Assembly (NCBI RefSeq): GCF_042652185.1
Contig: NZ_JBHSIX010000001.1
Source of the DNA: Actinacidiphila fildesensis
GTDB lineage: Bacteria > Actinomycetota > Actinomycetes > Streptomycetales > Streptomycetaceae
Reading direction: 5' to 3' (one strand)
DNA length: 64,000 bases
Position numbers and translations under genes: made by a program. The notes beneath the pieces were generated by a model. That model saw only the letters and a program-made list of their open reading frames with translations. It had not been told where the DNA came from and did no database searches. The number at the start of each line of letters is the position of its first letter. Position 1 is the stretch's first letter. Below are positions 7,563-15,365 of this stretch, piece after piece.

Positions 7563-8975
7563 GTGACCGACACCGACCAGACCACTTCGCGGACCGAGCT
7601 CCGGATAGCCCGGAGCGCTCTGAAGGGGCTGCGTGACGACCTGGTCACCGACGCCTTCGCCTTCCGCCCGCTGCCGCCCCGCTCCACCGACGGCCCGGTC
7701 GTACACCGTCTCCCCGACCGGCTCCGCGACTCCGCGCGCCTGCTGCCGCACGCCTGTCTGGCCGCCTTCGCCTGCTTCCTCATGCTGGTGGGCTTCGAGT
7801 TCGAGAGCGAGCGGGGCGGAGCGGCACTGGCCGCCGCGCTCCTCACCGGGATCCCGCTCTTCACCGTGCTGTTCCGCCCGGTCGGCGGCTGGTGGCTGTC
7901 CTTCGGGGCCGCCTTTCTCAGCGGCGCCGCGGCCGGCCAGTTCTCGGTGTGGCCGTGGTCGGCCACCGGATTCGTCTCGCACCTGGTGGTGATGGCCGTC
8001 GTCGCGGGCCGCACCCGGCCCCGGGTCGCGGCGGAGATGTGGCTGCTGACGGTGCTTCTCGGCGCCGGGTTCGCGTTCACGACGCCCGGCCGGGAGTCGG
8101 ACACCTTCGCCATGGCGTTCGTGTCGTTCCTCGTCCTGCTCACCGTGGTGCTGATCAGGGGCTGGCGCGAGACGCAGGCGAAGGTCGTCGAGCAGGTCGC
8201 GGTCACCCAGGTGGAGCGCTCGCGCCGCACCGTCCTGGAGGAGCGCACGACGATCGCCCGCGAACTGCACGATGTCGTCGCGCACCACATGTCCGTCATC
8301 GCGATCCAGGCCGAGGCCGCGCCCTACCGCGTCGACGACCCGCCGGCCGAACTGACCCGCAGCTTCGCGATCATCCGGGAGAACGCGGTGGCCGCCCTCA
8401 CCGAGCTGCGCCGCGTCCTGGGCGTCGTGCGGGCCGACAACCCCGAGGCGTTCGCCGGCGGTGCCCCCGAGGCCCCGCAGCCCACCCTCGCCAACCTCGA
8501 CTCGCTGCTGGCCAACGTCAGGGACACGGGCGCGGACGTCGACAAGGTGGTGACCGGCGCCGTCCGGACGCTTCCGCAGGGCGTGGAGCTCTCCGCGTAC
8601 CGGATCGTCCAGGAGGGGCTCAGCAACGCGCTGCGGCACGCTCCGGGCGCCGCCACCCGCGTCGAGATCGGCTACGTCCTCGGCGGCCTCGGCCTGCGCG
8701 TGGTCAACGGCCCGGCCACCGAGGAGGTCAGGCCGTCCCACGGCGCGGGTCACGGGGTGCTGGGCATGCGGGAGCGGGTGTCGATGCTGGGCGGCGAGAT
8801 GACGGCGGAACCCACCGCCGAAGGCGGCTACGAGGTGACGGCCTTCATCCCGGTGGCCGCCGAGCCGAAGCCGGAGCCGAAACCGGAAGGGGACCCCGGA
8901 GCGAAGCGGGAACCCGAACCGAACCCGCAACGGAAGCCCTGGCCCATGGTCAAGTCCACCGGGGACCCCGCATGA
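7563..8975 (+). CDS. NarL-family sensor histidine kinase
   Basis: A 470-residue membrane kinase. About six hydrophobic segments span residues ~55-205 (for example LAAFACFLMLVGFEF and FVSFLVLLTVVLIRGW). A HisKA_3 dimerisation helix follows, with phospho-acceptor His236 in ARELHDVVAHHMSV, then an HATPase domain with YRIVQEGLSNALRHA and GHGVLGMRERV. The C-terminal 40 residues are Pro/Glu/Lys-rich. There is no large sensor domain, so the signal is probably read in or near the membrane. It overlaps the response regulator gene by 4 nt (ATGA), so the two are coupled partners. Confidence 0.92.
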   Translation: MTDTDQTTSRTELRIARSALKGLRDDLVTDAFAFRPLPPRSTDGPVVHRLPDRLRDSARLLPHACLAAFACFLMLVGFEFESERGGAALAAALLTGIPLFTVLFRPVGGWWLSFGAAFLSGAAAGQFSVWPWSATGFVSHLVVMAVVAGRTRPRVAAEMWLLTVLLGAGFAFTTPGRESDTFAMAFVSFLVLLTVVLIRGWRETQAKVVEQVAVTQVERSRRTVLEERTTIARELHDVVAHHMSVIAIQAEAAPYRVDDPPAELTRSFAIIRENAVAALTELRRVLGVVRADNPEAFAGGAPEAPQPTLANLDSLLANVRDTGADVDKVVTGAVRTLPQGVELSAYRIVQEGLSNALRHAPGAATRVEIGYVLGGLGLRVVNGPATEEVRPSHGAGHGVLGMRERVSMLGGEMTAEPTAEGGYEVTAFIPVAAEPKPEPKPEGDPGAKREPEPNPQRKPWPMVKSTGDPA

Positions 8976-9631
8976 CGATCCGGGTGCTGATCGTCGACGA
9001 CCAGATGATGGTCCGGGAGGGCTTCTCGGTCCTGCTCAACGCGCAGCAGGACATCGAGGTCGTGGGGGAGGCGGTGGACGGCCGGGAGGCCATCGCCCAG
9101 GTGGCCGCGCTCCGTCCCGACGTCGTCCTCATGGACATCCGGATGCCCGAGGTCAACGGGCTGGAGGCGACCCGCGAGATCGTCGCGGCCGACGCCGACG
9201 CCAAGGTCCTCGTCCTGACCACCTTCGATCTGGACGAGTACGTCTACCAGGCGCTCCGCGCCGGAGCCAGCGGCTTCCTGCTCAAGGACGCCTCGGCGCG
9301 GCAGCTGGGCGACGCCGTACGGATCGTTGCCGCCGGTGAGGCGCTGCTCGCCCCGGCCGTCACCAAGCGGCTGATCGCCGAGTTCTCCCGGCTCGGTACG
9401 CCCAGGCCGCCGGCCCAGGACCGGGTCGGCGATCTGACCGACCGCGAGACGGAGGTCCTCGTGCTGGTCGCCCAGGGCCTGTCGAACGCCGAGATCGCCT
9501 CGCACCTCGTCGTCGCCGAGTCCACCGTCAAGACCCACGTCAGCCGGGTCCTGGTGAAGCTCGGGCTCCGGGACCGCACCCAGGCGGCGGTCTTCGCCTA
9601 CGAGGCCCGTCTGGTGACCCCGGGAGGCTGA
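8972..9631 (+). CDS. LuxR/NarL-family response regulator
   Basis: A 219-residue DNA-binding regulator. The receiver domain (residues 1-120) has acidic residues at VDDQ, the phosphorylated Asp55 in VVLMDIRMP, and the conserved Lys in LLKDAS. The LuxR helix-turn-helix covers about residues 150-212 (LTDRETEVLVLVAQGLSNAE). It is translated from an ATGA overlap with the upstream kinase, its obvious partner. Target genes cannot be told from the sequence. Transcription ends at the shared hairpin at 9700. Confidence 0.95.
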   Translation: MTIRVLIVDDQMMVREGFSVLLNAQQDIEVVGEAVDGREAIAQVAALRPDVVLMDIRMPEVNGLEATREIVAADADAKVLVLTTFDLDEYVYQALRAGASGFLLKDASARQLGDAVRIVAAGEALLAPAVTKRLIAEFSRLGTPRPPAQDRVGDLTDRETEVLVLVAQGLSNAEIASHLVVAESTVKTHVSRVLVKLGLRDRTQAAVFAYEARLVTPGG

Positions 9632-9699
9632 CCGGCCGGAACGGACGCCTCCGGGGGCCGGGGGCCCGCAGAAGGCGGTCCAGGCGCCCTCTGGACGCA

Positions 9700-9735
9700 C
9701 CGAAGGCCCCGCCCGGTGAGGGGCGGGGCCTTCGG
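9700..9735. terminator. bidirectional terminator between response regulator and crp
   Basis: A perfect 15-bp stem, CCGAAGGCCCCGCCC with its complement, around a 6-nt loop. It lies between convergent genes and can serve both. Confidence 0.85.
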
Positions 9736-9747
9736 CAGGTGGTTCGG

Positions 9748-10422
9748 TCAGCGGCTGCGCTTGGCGAGCCGCTCCACGTCGAGCAGGATCACCGCGCGCG
9801 CCTCCAGACGGAGCCAGCCACGGCCGGCGAAGTCGGCGAGCGCCTTGTTGACGGTCTCGCGCGAGGCGCCGACGAGCTGCGCCAGCTCCTCCTGCGTGAG
9901 GTCGTGCACCACGTGGATGCCCTCTTCGGACTGCACGCCGAACCGGCGCGACAGGTCGAGGAGCGCTTTGGCCACCCGGCCGGGCACGTCCGAGAAGACC
10001 AGGTCCGACATGACGTCGTTGGTACGCCGCAGCCGTCGCGCGACGGCGCGCAGCAGCGCGGTCGCGACCTCGGGCCGGGCGTTCAGCCAGGGCTGCAGGT
10101 CACCGTGGCCCAGGGCCAGGAGCTTGAGCTCCGTCAGTGCCGTGGCCGTGGCGGTCCGGGGGCCGGGGTCGAAGAGCGACAGCTCGCCGATCAGCTCGCC
10201 GGGGCCGATGACGGCGAGCATGTTCTCGCGGCCGTCGGGGGAGGTGCGGTGCAGCTTCACCTTGCCCTCGGTGACGACGTAGAGCCGGTCCCCGGGGTCT
10301 CCCTCGTGGAACAGCGCGTCGCCACGCGCGAGCGTGACCTCGGTCATCGAGGCGCGCAGTTCAGCGGCCTGCTCATCGTCGAGCGCCGCAAAAAGCGCCG
10401 CGCGCCGCAGAACGTCGTCCAC
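9748..10422 (-). CDS. crp: cAMP receptor protein (Crp/Fnr family)
   Basis: A 224-residue global regulator. The cyclic-nucleotide domain spans about residues 5-120, with GELIGELSLFDPGPRTATA forming the phosphate-binding cassette. A Crp-type winged helix-turn-helix spans about 150-215 (TQEELAQLVGASRETVNKAL). In Streptomyces, Crp with cAMP affects spore germination, growth and antibiotic production. The GTG at 10422 is chosen because AAGGAGAG precedes it by a normal distance; an ATG seven codons upstream covers the ribosome site itself. It is divergent from nth, the same arrangement as in mycobacteria. Confidence 0.95.
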   Translation of the reverse strand: MDDVLRRAALFAALDDEQAAELRASMTEVTLARGDALFHEGDPGDRLYVVTEGKVKLHRTSPDGRENMLAVIGPGELIGELSLFDPGPRTATATALTELKLLALGHGDLQPWLNARPEVATALLRAVARRLRRTNDVMSDLVFSDVPGRVAKALLDLSRRFGVQSEEGIHVVHDLTQEELAQLVGASRETVNKALADFAGRGWLRLEARAVILLDVERLAKRSR

Positions 10423-10585
10423 GAGCTCTCTCCTTGTCGACATCGCCGGATGATCCCCGTGATGCCCGCTGGCAAAACAGTGCGATCAATCACAAGTCTG
10501 TCTTATGTATCGCCGTGCACGTGCCCCGGGGGTCCGATTGGGGGTCGGTTCCTTGTGGTCAAGGGCAGATGTCAGTGCCGAGCCT

Positions 10586-10591
10586 TAGGCT
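10586..10591 (+). promoter_or_regulatory. -10-like hexamer for leaderless nth
   Basis: TAGGCT ends 6 nt before the nth GTG and no ribosome site is seen, which fits a leaderless transcript. The upstream -35 is weak. Confidence 0.4.
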
Positions 10592-10597
10592 GGCCGG

Positions 10598-11509
10598 GTG
10601 TCTGATACGCCGAGTTCGCAGAAGAAACGGCAGGGTGGGACGGCCAAGCGGGTGACCCGGACCCCTGATTCCGCTGTGAGCGAACAAGCTTCGCTCAAGC
10701 CCGCCAAAAAACCGGAATCACGCATCGCCCTGGTCCGCCGGGCGCGGCGGATCAACCGTGAGCTCGCCGAGCTCTACCCGTACGCCCATCCGGAACTCGA
10801 CTTCGAGAACCCGTTCCAGCTCCTCGTCGCGACGGTCCTGTCCGCGCAGACCACCGACCTGCGCGTGAACCAGACGACCCCCGCCCTCTTCGCCGCCTAC
10901 CCGACACCGGAGGACCTGGCGGCGGCCGAACCGGAGCGGCTCGAGGAGCTGATCCGGCCGACCGGCTTCTTCCGCGCCAAGGCCAAGTCGCTGCTGGGCC
11001 TGTCGACGGCGCTGCGCGACCGGTTCGACGGCGAGGTGCCGAGCCGGCTGGAGGACCTGGTCACGCTGCCGGGAGTGGGCCGCAAGACGGCGAACGTCGT
11101 CCTGGGGAACGCGTTCGGAGTCCCCGGGATCACCGTCGACACCCACTTCGGCCGGTTGTCCCGCCGCTTCGGCTGGACCACCTCCGAGGATCCGGAGAAG
11201 GTCGAGCAGGAGGTCGGCTCGCTCTTCCCGAAGAGCGAGTGGACGATGCTCTCGCACCGGGTGGTCTTCCACGGCCGCCGTACCTGCCACTCCCGCAAGC
11301 CGGCTTGCGGCGCCTGCCCGATCGCCCCGCTCTGCCCGTCGTACGGTGAGGGCGAGACCGACCCGGAGAAGGCGAAGAAGCTTCTGAAGTACGAGCTGGG
11401 CGGTGCCCCCGGCCAGCGCCTGCAGCCACCGCCCGACTATCCGGGCGACCCGGCTCCGGCGCTGGGCGCCCCGGCGGCCACCGCGGCCATGACGCAGGGG
11501 AGCGAATGA
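10598..11509 (+). CDS. nth: endonuclease III (DNA glycosylase/AP lyase)
   Basis: A 303-residue base-excision repair enzyme that removes oxidised pyrimidines and cuts at abasic sites. The helix-hairpin-helix LPGVGRKTANVVLGNAFG contains the catalytic Lys, and VDTHFGRLSRRFGW supplies the catalytic Asp. The four cysteines of the 4Fe-4S cluster are present with C-x6-C-x2-C-x5-C spacing in CHSRKPACGACPIAPLC. The first ~45 residues are a Lys/Arg/Ser-rich extension beyond the usual family start, so an internal start is possible. The stop overlaps the next gene as ATGA. Confidence 0.95.
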   Translation: MSDTPSSQKKRQGGTAKRVTRTPDSAVSEQASLKPAKKPESRIALVRRARRINRELAELYPYAHPELDFENPFQLLVATVLSAQTTDLRVNQTTPALFAAYPTPEDLAAAEPERLEELIRPTGFFRAKAKSLLGLSTALRDRFDGEVPSRLEDLVTLPGVGRKTANVVLGNAFGVPGITVDTHFGRLSRRFGWTTSEDPEKVEQEVGSLFPKSEWTMLSHRVVFHGRRTCHSRKPACGACPIAPLCPSYGEGETDPEKAKKLLKYELGGAPGQRLQPPPDYPGDPAPALGAPAATAAMTQGSE

Positions 11510-12183
11510 CGACGACACGTGGCGGCGAGGCGGCCGTATCGACCCAGGGGCTGCCCCAGTGGCTGCAGCCGGTGGCCCGCGCGGCGGGCGATGTGCTCCC
11601 CGAGCAGCTCAGCCGGTTTCTGCCGCCCGAGTCCGGCCGGGGCCGGCAGTCCGCAGTGCTGATCCTCTTCGGTGAGGGCGAGCACGGCCGCGACCTGCTG
11701 CTGATGGAGCGCGCGACGTCGCTGCGGTCGCACGCGGGCCAGCCGTCGTTCCCCGGCGGCGCCCTCGACCCCGAGGACGGCGATCCCGAGGGCGACGGCC
11801 CGCTGCGCGCGGCCCTGCGCGAGGCGGAGGAGGAGACCGGCCTGGACCCGTCGGGCGTGCAGATCTTCGGCGTGCTGCCGCGGCTCTACATCCCGGTCAG
11901 TGAGTTCGTCGTCACACCCGTGCTCGGCTGGTGGCGCACTCCCAGCCCGGTCGGCGCGGTGGACCAGGCCGAGACCGCCCGGGTCTTCCGGGTCCCCGTC
12001 GCGGACCTCGCCGACCCCGCCAATCGGGCGACGATGACCCATCCCAGCGGTTTCCGCGGCCCGGCGTTCCTCGTCGAGGGCGCGGTGGTGTGGGGATTCA
12101 CAGCCGGTCTGATCGACAAGATTCTGCACTTCGCGGGCTGGGAGCAGCCCTGGGACCGGGGCAGGACGGTGCCGCTCTCATAG
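11506..12183 (+). CDS. NUDIX hydrolase, CoA pyrophosphatase-like
   Basis: A 225-residue hydrolase of nucleoside diphosphates linked to another moiety. The Nudix box is recognisable from GGALDPEDGD through LREAEEETGLDPSG (about residues 82-118), with a few extra residues inside the loop, and SLRSHAGQPSFPGG resembles the CoA-diphosphatase signature upstream of it. It starts at an ATGA overlap with nth, so repair and nucleotide clean-up genes are coupled. In M. tuberculosis a thioredoxin-like gene lies between the two homologues; it is absent here. The exact substrate is inferred. Confidence 0.88.
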   Translation: MTTTRGGEAAVSTQGLPQWLQPVARAAGDVLPEQLSRFLPPESGRGRQSAVLILFGEGEHGRDLLLMERATSLRSHAGQPSFPGGALDPEDGDPEGDGPLRAALREAEEETGLDPSGVQIFGVLPRLYIPVSEFVVTPVLGWWRTPSPVGAVDQAETARVFRVPVADLADPANRATMTHPSGFRGPAFLVEGAVVWGFTAGLIDKILHFAGWEQPWDRGRTVPLS

Positions 12184-12289
12184 AACGGCATGAGACCGTG
12201 TGCTCGTGCTGTGTCTTCCTGGGGGGCAGCCCCGGGAACCCCGGCCGTTGCCCCGGTCGAGCTGGACCGTCCTCGCGAGGTCAACCTAG

Positions 12290-13489
12290 ATGAACGTGCT
12301 GGACTTGTTGCTGTTGCTCGCGGCCGCGTGGTTCGCGGTCGTCGGCTACCGCCAGGGATTCGTCGTCGGCGTCATGTCGGTGATCGGGTTCCTGGGCGGC
12401 GGCCTGGCAGCGGTCTACCTGCTGCCCATGATCTGGGACAAGGTCACCGACGACTCCTCGCCGGGGTCCGTGGCGGTGGTGATCGCCGTGGTCGTGGTGA
12501 TCGTCTGCGCCTCGGTCGGCCAGGCGTTCACCACCCATCTGGGCAACAAGCTGCGCACCCAGATCACGTGGTCACCGGCCCGCGCGCTGGACGCGGGCGG
12601 CGGCGCGCTGGTTAACGTCGCCGCGATGCTGCTCGTCGCCTGGCTGATCGGCTCCGCGCTGGCCACCACGGCGCTGCCGACCATAGGCCGTGAGGTGCGC
12701 TCCTCGAAGGTCCTGCTCGGCGTCTCCCGGGTCATCCCGCAGCAGGCCGACAACTGGTTCACCGACTTCAGCTCCACGCTCGCGCAGAACGGCCTCCCGC
12801 AGGTCTTCAGCCCGTTCGGCAGCGAACCGATCACCTCGGTGCCCGCGCCCGATCCCAGGCTCGCGAGCAGCGCGGTCGTCAACGACGCCCGTCGGAGCAT
12901 CGTGAAGGTCGTCGGGACCGCGCCCAGCTGCGGCAAGGTGCTGGAGGGCACCGGCTTCGTCTTCGCCAGGGACCGGGTGATGACCAACGCCCACGTCGTC
13001 GGCGGGGTCAGCGAGCCCACCGTGCAGATCGGCGGCGAGGGCCGGCTCTACGACGCCCGCGTCGTCCTCTACGACTGGCAGCGCGACATCGCCGTCCTGG
13101 AGGTGCCGTCCCTCAACGCACCCGTGCTGAACTTCACCGCGGGCGACGCGCACAGCCGCGACGACGCGATCGTGGCGGGCTTCCCGGAGAACGGCGGCTT
13201 CGACGTCCGTGCGGCCCGGGTACGCGGCCGCATCCAGGCGAACGGCCCGGACATCTACCACCGGGGCACCGTGCACCGCGACGTCTACTCGCTGTTCACG
13301 AAGGTGCGCCAGGGCAACTCCGGCGGCCCGCTGCTGACCCCGGACGGCAGGGTGGCAGGCGTCATCTTCGCCAAGTCCCTCGACGACGCCGACACCGGCT
13401 ACGCACTGACCGCGGACGAGATCCGCGACGACATCACCGCGGGCCGCACGGCGGACCGCCAGGTCGACAGCCAGGGCTGCGCGCTCTAG
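12290..13489 (+). CDS. MarP-like membrane serine protease (CvpA-trypsin fusion)
   Basis: A 399-residue protease. Four membrane helices of a CvpA/colicin V-type domain fill about residues 1-140 (for example LLLLLAAAWFAVVGY and AVVIAVVVVIVCASVG), followed by a linker and an extracellular chymotrypsin-like domain. The catalytic triad is His235 (TNAHVVGG), Asp266 (WQRDIAVLE) and Ser344 (GNSGGPLL), close to the published triad of M. tuberculosis MarP (Rv3671c), which protects against acid and oxidative stress by processing cell-wall hydrolases. Neighbours nth, nudix and the epoxide-hydrolase-like gene match Rv3674c-Rv3670. The ATG at 12290 is preceded by GCGAGG. Confidence 0.93.
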   Translation: MNVLDLLLLLAAAWFAVVGYRQGFVVGVMSVIGFLGGGLAAVYLLPMIWDKVTDDSSPGSVAVVIAVVVVIVCASVGQAFTTHLGNKLRTQITWSPARALDAGGGALVNVAAMLLVAWLIGSALATTALPTIGREVRSSKVLLGVSRVIPQQADNWFTDFSSTLAQNGLPQVFSPFGSEPITSVPAPDPRLASSAVVNDARRSIVKVVGTAPSCGKVLEGTGFVFARDRVMTNAHVVGGVSEPTVQIGGEGRLYDARVVLYDWQRDIAVLEVPSLNAPVLNFTAGDAHSRDDAIVAGFPENGGFDVRAARVRGRIQANGPDIYHRGTVHRDVYSLFTKVRQGNSGGPLLTPDGRVAGVIFAKSLDDADTGYALTADEIRDDITAGRTADRQVDSQGCAL

Positions 13490-13510
13490 AAGGTCTTCCA
13501 AGGTCCCTGC

Positions 13511-13538
13511 GGGCCGTTCGGGATCGGCCGAACGGCCC
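13511..13538 (+). terminator. hairpin after the marP-like gene
   Basis: GGGCCGTTCGG pairs with CCGAACGGCCC across a 6-nt loop, 21 nt after the stop codon. Confidence 0.75.
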
Positions 13539-13574
13539 CTGAGGCCCTGTCCGGGTCCCTGAGGCCCTGTCCGG
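13538..13574. repeat. tandem 20-bp direct repeat
   Basis: The 17-bp sequence CCTGAGGCCCTGTCCGG occurs twice with a 20-bp period, directly after the terminator. No function is evident. Confidence 0.8.
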
Positions 13575-13576
13575 CG

Positions 13577-13759
13577 CTAGTCGCTACGGGGGTGCCGCAG
13601 GCGCGCGCCCACCCAGCGGGCGCGCCGCCGGAGAATGCGGGGAATACCGATCTGATGCTCCCCCTCGGGGAGTACGGCCACAGGCGTCGCGCGGTTGACA
13701 GCTGCGACGAGATTGCGGCGGGTGCGTGATACATCACGGTAGTCGTGCGTCCAACCCAT
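13577..13759 (-). CDS. possible small basic protein, 60 aa
   Basis: This stretch lies in an otherwise gene-free 420-bp gap. The open frame from an ATG at 13759 gives a 60-residue, Arg-rich protein starting MGWTHDYRDVSRTRR with a hydrophobic centre (AATPVAVLPEG-like) and a basic end. Codon choice is mixed rather than strongly GC3-biased and no clear Shine-Dalgarno site is seen, so this may be noise; on the other hand the composition is peptide-like rather than the Arg/Pro repeats of typical shadow frames. No family is recognised. Confidence 0.35.
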   Translation of the reverse strand: MGWTHDYRDVSRTRRNLVAAVNRATPVAVLPEGEHQIGIPRILRRRARWVGARLRHPRSD

Positions 13760-13909
13760 ACCGAGCTACGTGCCCGCGCCCCAAGGTCGGTAATCGTGCG
13801 GCGGTCGGCCAATTGGCGTATGCGTCCGGCATTTGGCTGATCGTCAGACAGTCGTACCGGACTGTCCACCCGTCTGACGTCCCGTCCGGCGGCCGATTCT
13901 TCAGGGTGA

Positions 13910-14833
13910 CTAGCGGTCCGGCTCGGGGTCCTTCAGCCAGTTGATCAGCTCGGTCGAGAACGCGACCGGGTCCTCCTCGTGCGGGAAGTGCCCCAGCCCG
14001 TCGAAGAGCCGCCAGCGGTACGGCGCCTCCACGTACTCACCGCTGCCCGCGGCGCTGCGGGTGCGCATCGCGGAGTCCAGCGAGCCGTGCAGATGCAGGG
14101 TCGGGACCCGCACCGGACGCTTCATGCGCCGGTTGAACTGGATGCCGTCGGGGCGGGCCATCGAGCGGACCATCCAGCGATACGGCTCGACGGCGCAGTG
14201 CGCCGTCGAGGGAATCTGCATCGCCTGCCGGTAGACGTCGACCGTCTCCTCGTCCGGCAGCAGCGGTCCTGACCAGTCCCGGATCAGCCGTCCGACCATC
14301 GCGGAGTCGTCCGCGATCAGCTGCCGCTCCGGCAGCCATGGCCGCTGGAAGCCCCAGATGTAGGAGCCGGCCGCGCTCTGCTTCATGTCGGTGAGCATCG
14401 CCGTGCGCCAGCGCCGGGGGTGCGGCATCGAGCACACCGCCAGCCGGCGCACCAGCTTCGGGCGCATCACCGCCGCGGTCCAGGCGAGGTAGCCGCCGAT
14501 GTCATGGCCGACCAGCGCGGCGTCCGGCTCGCCGAGCGAGCGGATCACCCCGGTCACGTCCAGCGCCAGGTTCGCGGGGTCGTAGCCGCGCGGCGTACGG
14601 TCGCTGCCGCCGACCCCGCGCAGGTCCATCGCGACCGCGCGGAAACCCGCGCCGGCGAGCGCCGTCAGCTGGTGCCGCCAGCTCCACCAGAACTGCGGGA
14701 AGCCGTGCAGCAGCAGCACCAGCGGGCCGTCGCCGGCCTCGGCGATGTGGAAGCGCGCGCCGTTCGCGGCGACATCCCGGTGAGTCCAGGGTCCGTCGAG
14801 CCGTGCAACCGAGGAATTACCAGCGACCGTCAT
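13910..14833 (-). CDS. alpha/beta hydrolase, epoxide hydrolase-like (EphE homologue)
   Basis: A 307-residue soluble hydrolase. The oxyanion motif LLLHGFPQFWWSWRHQL and nucleophile elbow LVGHDIGGY, with Asp rather than Ser as nucleophile, place it with epoxide hydrolases and haloalkane dehalogenases. The catalytic His is in DGLGHFPHEEDP. Its position, convergent with the MarP-like protease, matches ephE (Rv3670) in M. tuberculosis. The natural substrate is unknown. It lies 13 nt downstream of a small membrane protein gene on the same strand and is probably co-transcribed with it. Confidence 0.88.
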   Translation of the reverse strand: MTVAGNSSVARLDGPWTHRDVAANGARFHIAEAGDGPLVLLLHGFPQFWWSWRHQLTALAGAGFRAVAMDLRGVGGSDRTPRGYDPANLALDVTGVIRSLGEPDAALVGHDIGGYLAWTAAVMRPKLVRRLAVCSMPHPRRWRTAMLTDMKQSAAGSYIWGFQRPWLPERQLIADDSAMVGRLIRDWSGPLLPDEETVDVYRQAMQIPSTAHCAVEPYRWMVRSMARPDGIQFNRRMKRPVRVPTLHLHGSLDSAMRTRSAAGSGEYVEAPYRWRLFDGLGHFPHEEDPVAFSTELINWLKDPEPDR

Positions 14834-14846
14834 GAAGCTGAGCGTG

Positions 14847-15296
14847 TCACACCTTGAGGTCGTCGGTGGTCCTGGACTCCAGGGGGCGCGGATGCGGCTT
14901 GACGCTCTGGAGTACGGCTGCCGTCTGCTTGGCCGAGGCGATGCTGCGCTCCGGCTTCTTCACCTTCTTGAACTTCGCCCGCGCGAACACCCCGAGGATC
15001 AGGGCGATCAGCACGTACGCGCCGCCGACGATCAGGAACGACCAGGCCAGACCCAGCCCGAGGGCGTGGATGCCGTAGGCCGCCGCCATGCTGAACATCG
15101 GCAGGGCGAAGAACGCCAGGGTGACGGCGCCCACGATCGCGCCGCTGCCGAGGCCGACCCGCTTGACGTCCTCACGCAGTTCCGCTTTGGCGAGGGCGAT
15201 CTCGTCATGCACCAGGGCGGACATCTCCGCCGTGGCGGAGGCGAACAGCTGTCCGAGACTGCGGCTCGCGCCCTCGGCCTGCTCCACTGCGCTCAT
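14847..15296 (-). CDS. phage holin family (Holin-X/DUF1469-type) membrane protein
   Basis: A 149-residue protein with an amphipathic N-terminal half (LGQLFASATAEMSALVHDEIALAKAELREDV), two membrane helices at about residues 52-80 and 83-107, and a basic cytoplasmic tail. This is the usual layout of the actinobacterial Holin-X family, a name taken from sequence similarity; these are chromosomal housekeeping proteins of unknown role, not phage lysis genes. A homologous small membrane gene follows ephE in mycobacteria. It lies upstream of the hydrolase at 13910 and downstream of nhaA on the same strand. Confidence 0.8.
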   Translation of the reverse strand: MSAVEQAEGASRSLGQLFASATAEMSALVHDEIALAKAELREDVKRVGLGSGAIVGAVTLAFFALPMFSMAAAYGIHALGLGLAWSFLIVGGAYVLIALILGVFARAKFKKVKKPERSIASAKQTAAVLQSVKPHPRPLESRTTDDLKV

Positions 15297-15365
15297 CGCA
15301 TCCTCCGTCGGTATCCGTCATGCCCGGCTACCAGGTGGTAGGGACTGTTACCCACAGATCATGCC

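Noticed and set aside
10470..10490. Possible Crp autoregulation site (TGCGA and TCACA halves)
   Set aside because: The halves are only 4 nt apart instead of 6 and the left half is imperfect.
14847..15296. Prophage remnant suggested by the holin-like name
   Set aside because: No other phage genes surround it, and the family is chromosomal in actinobacteria.
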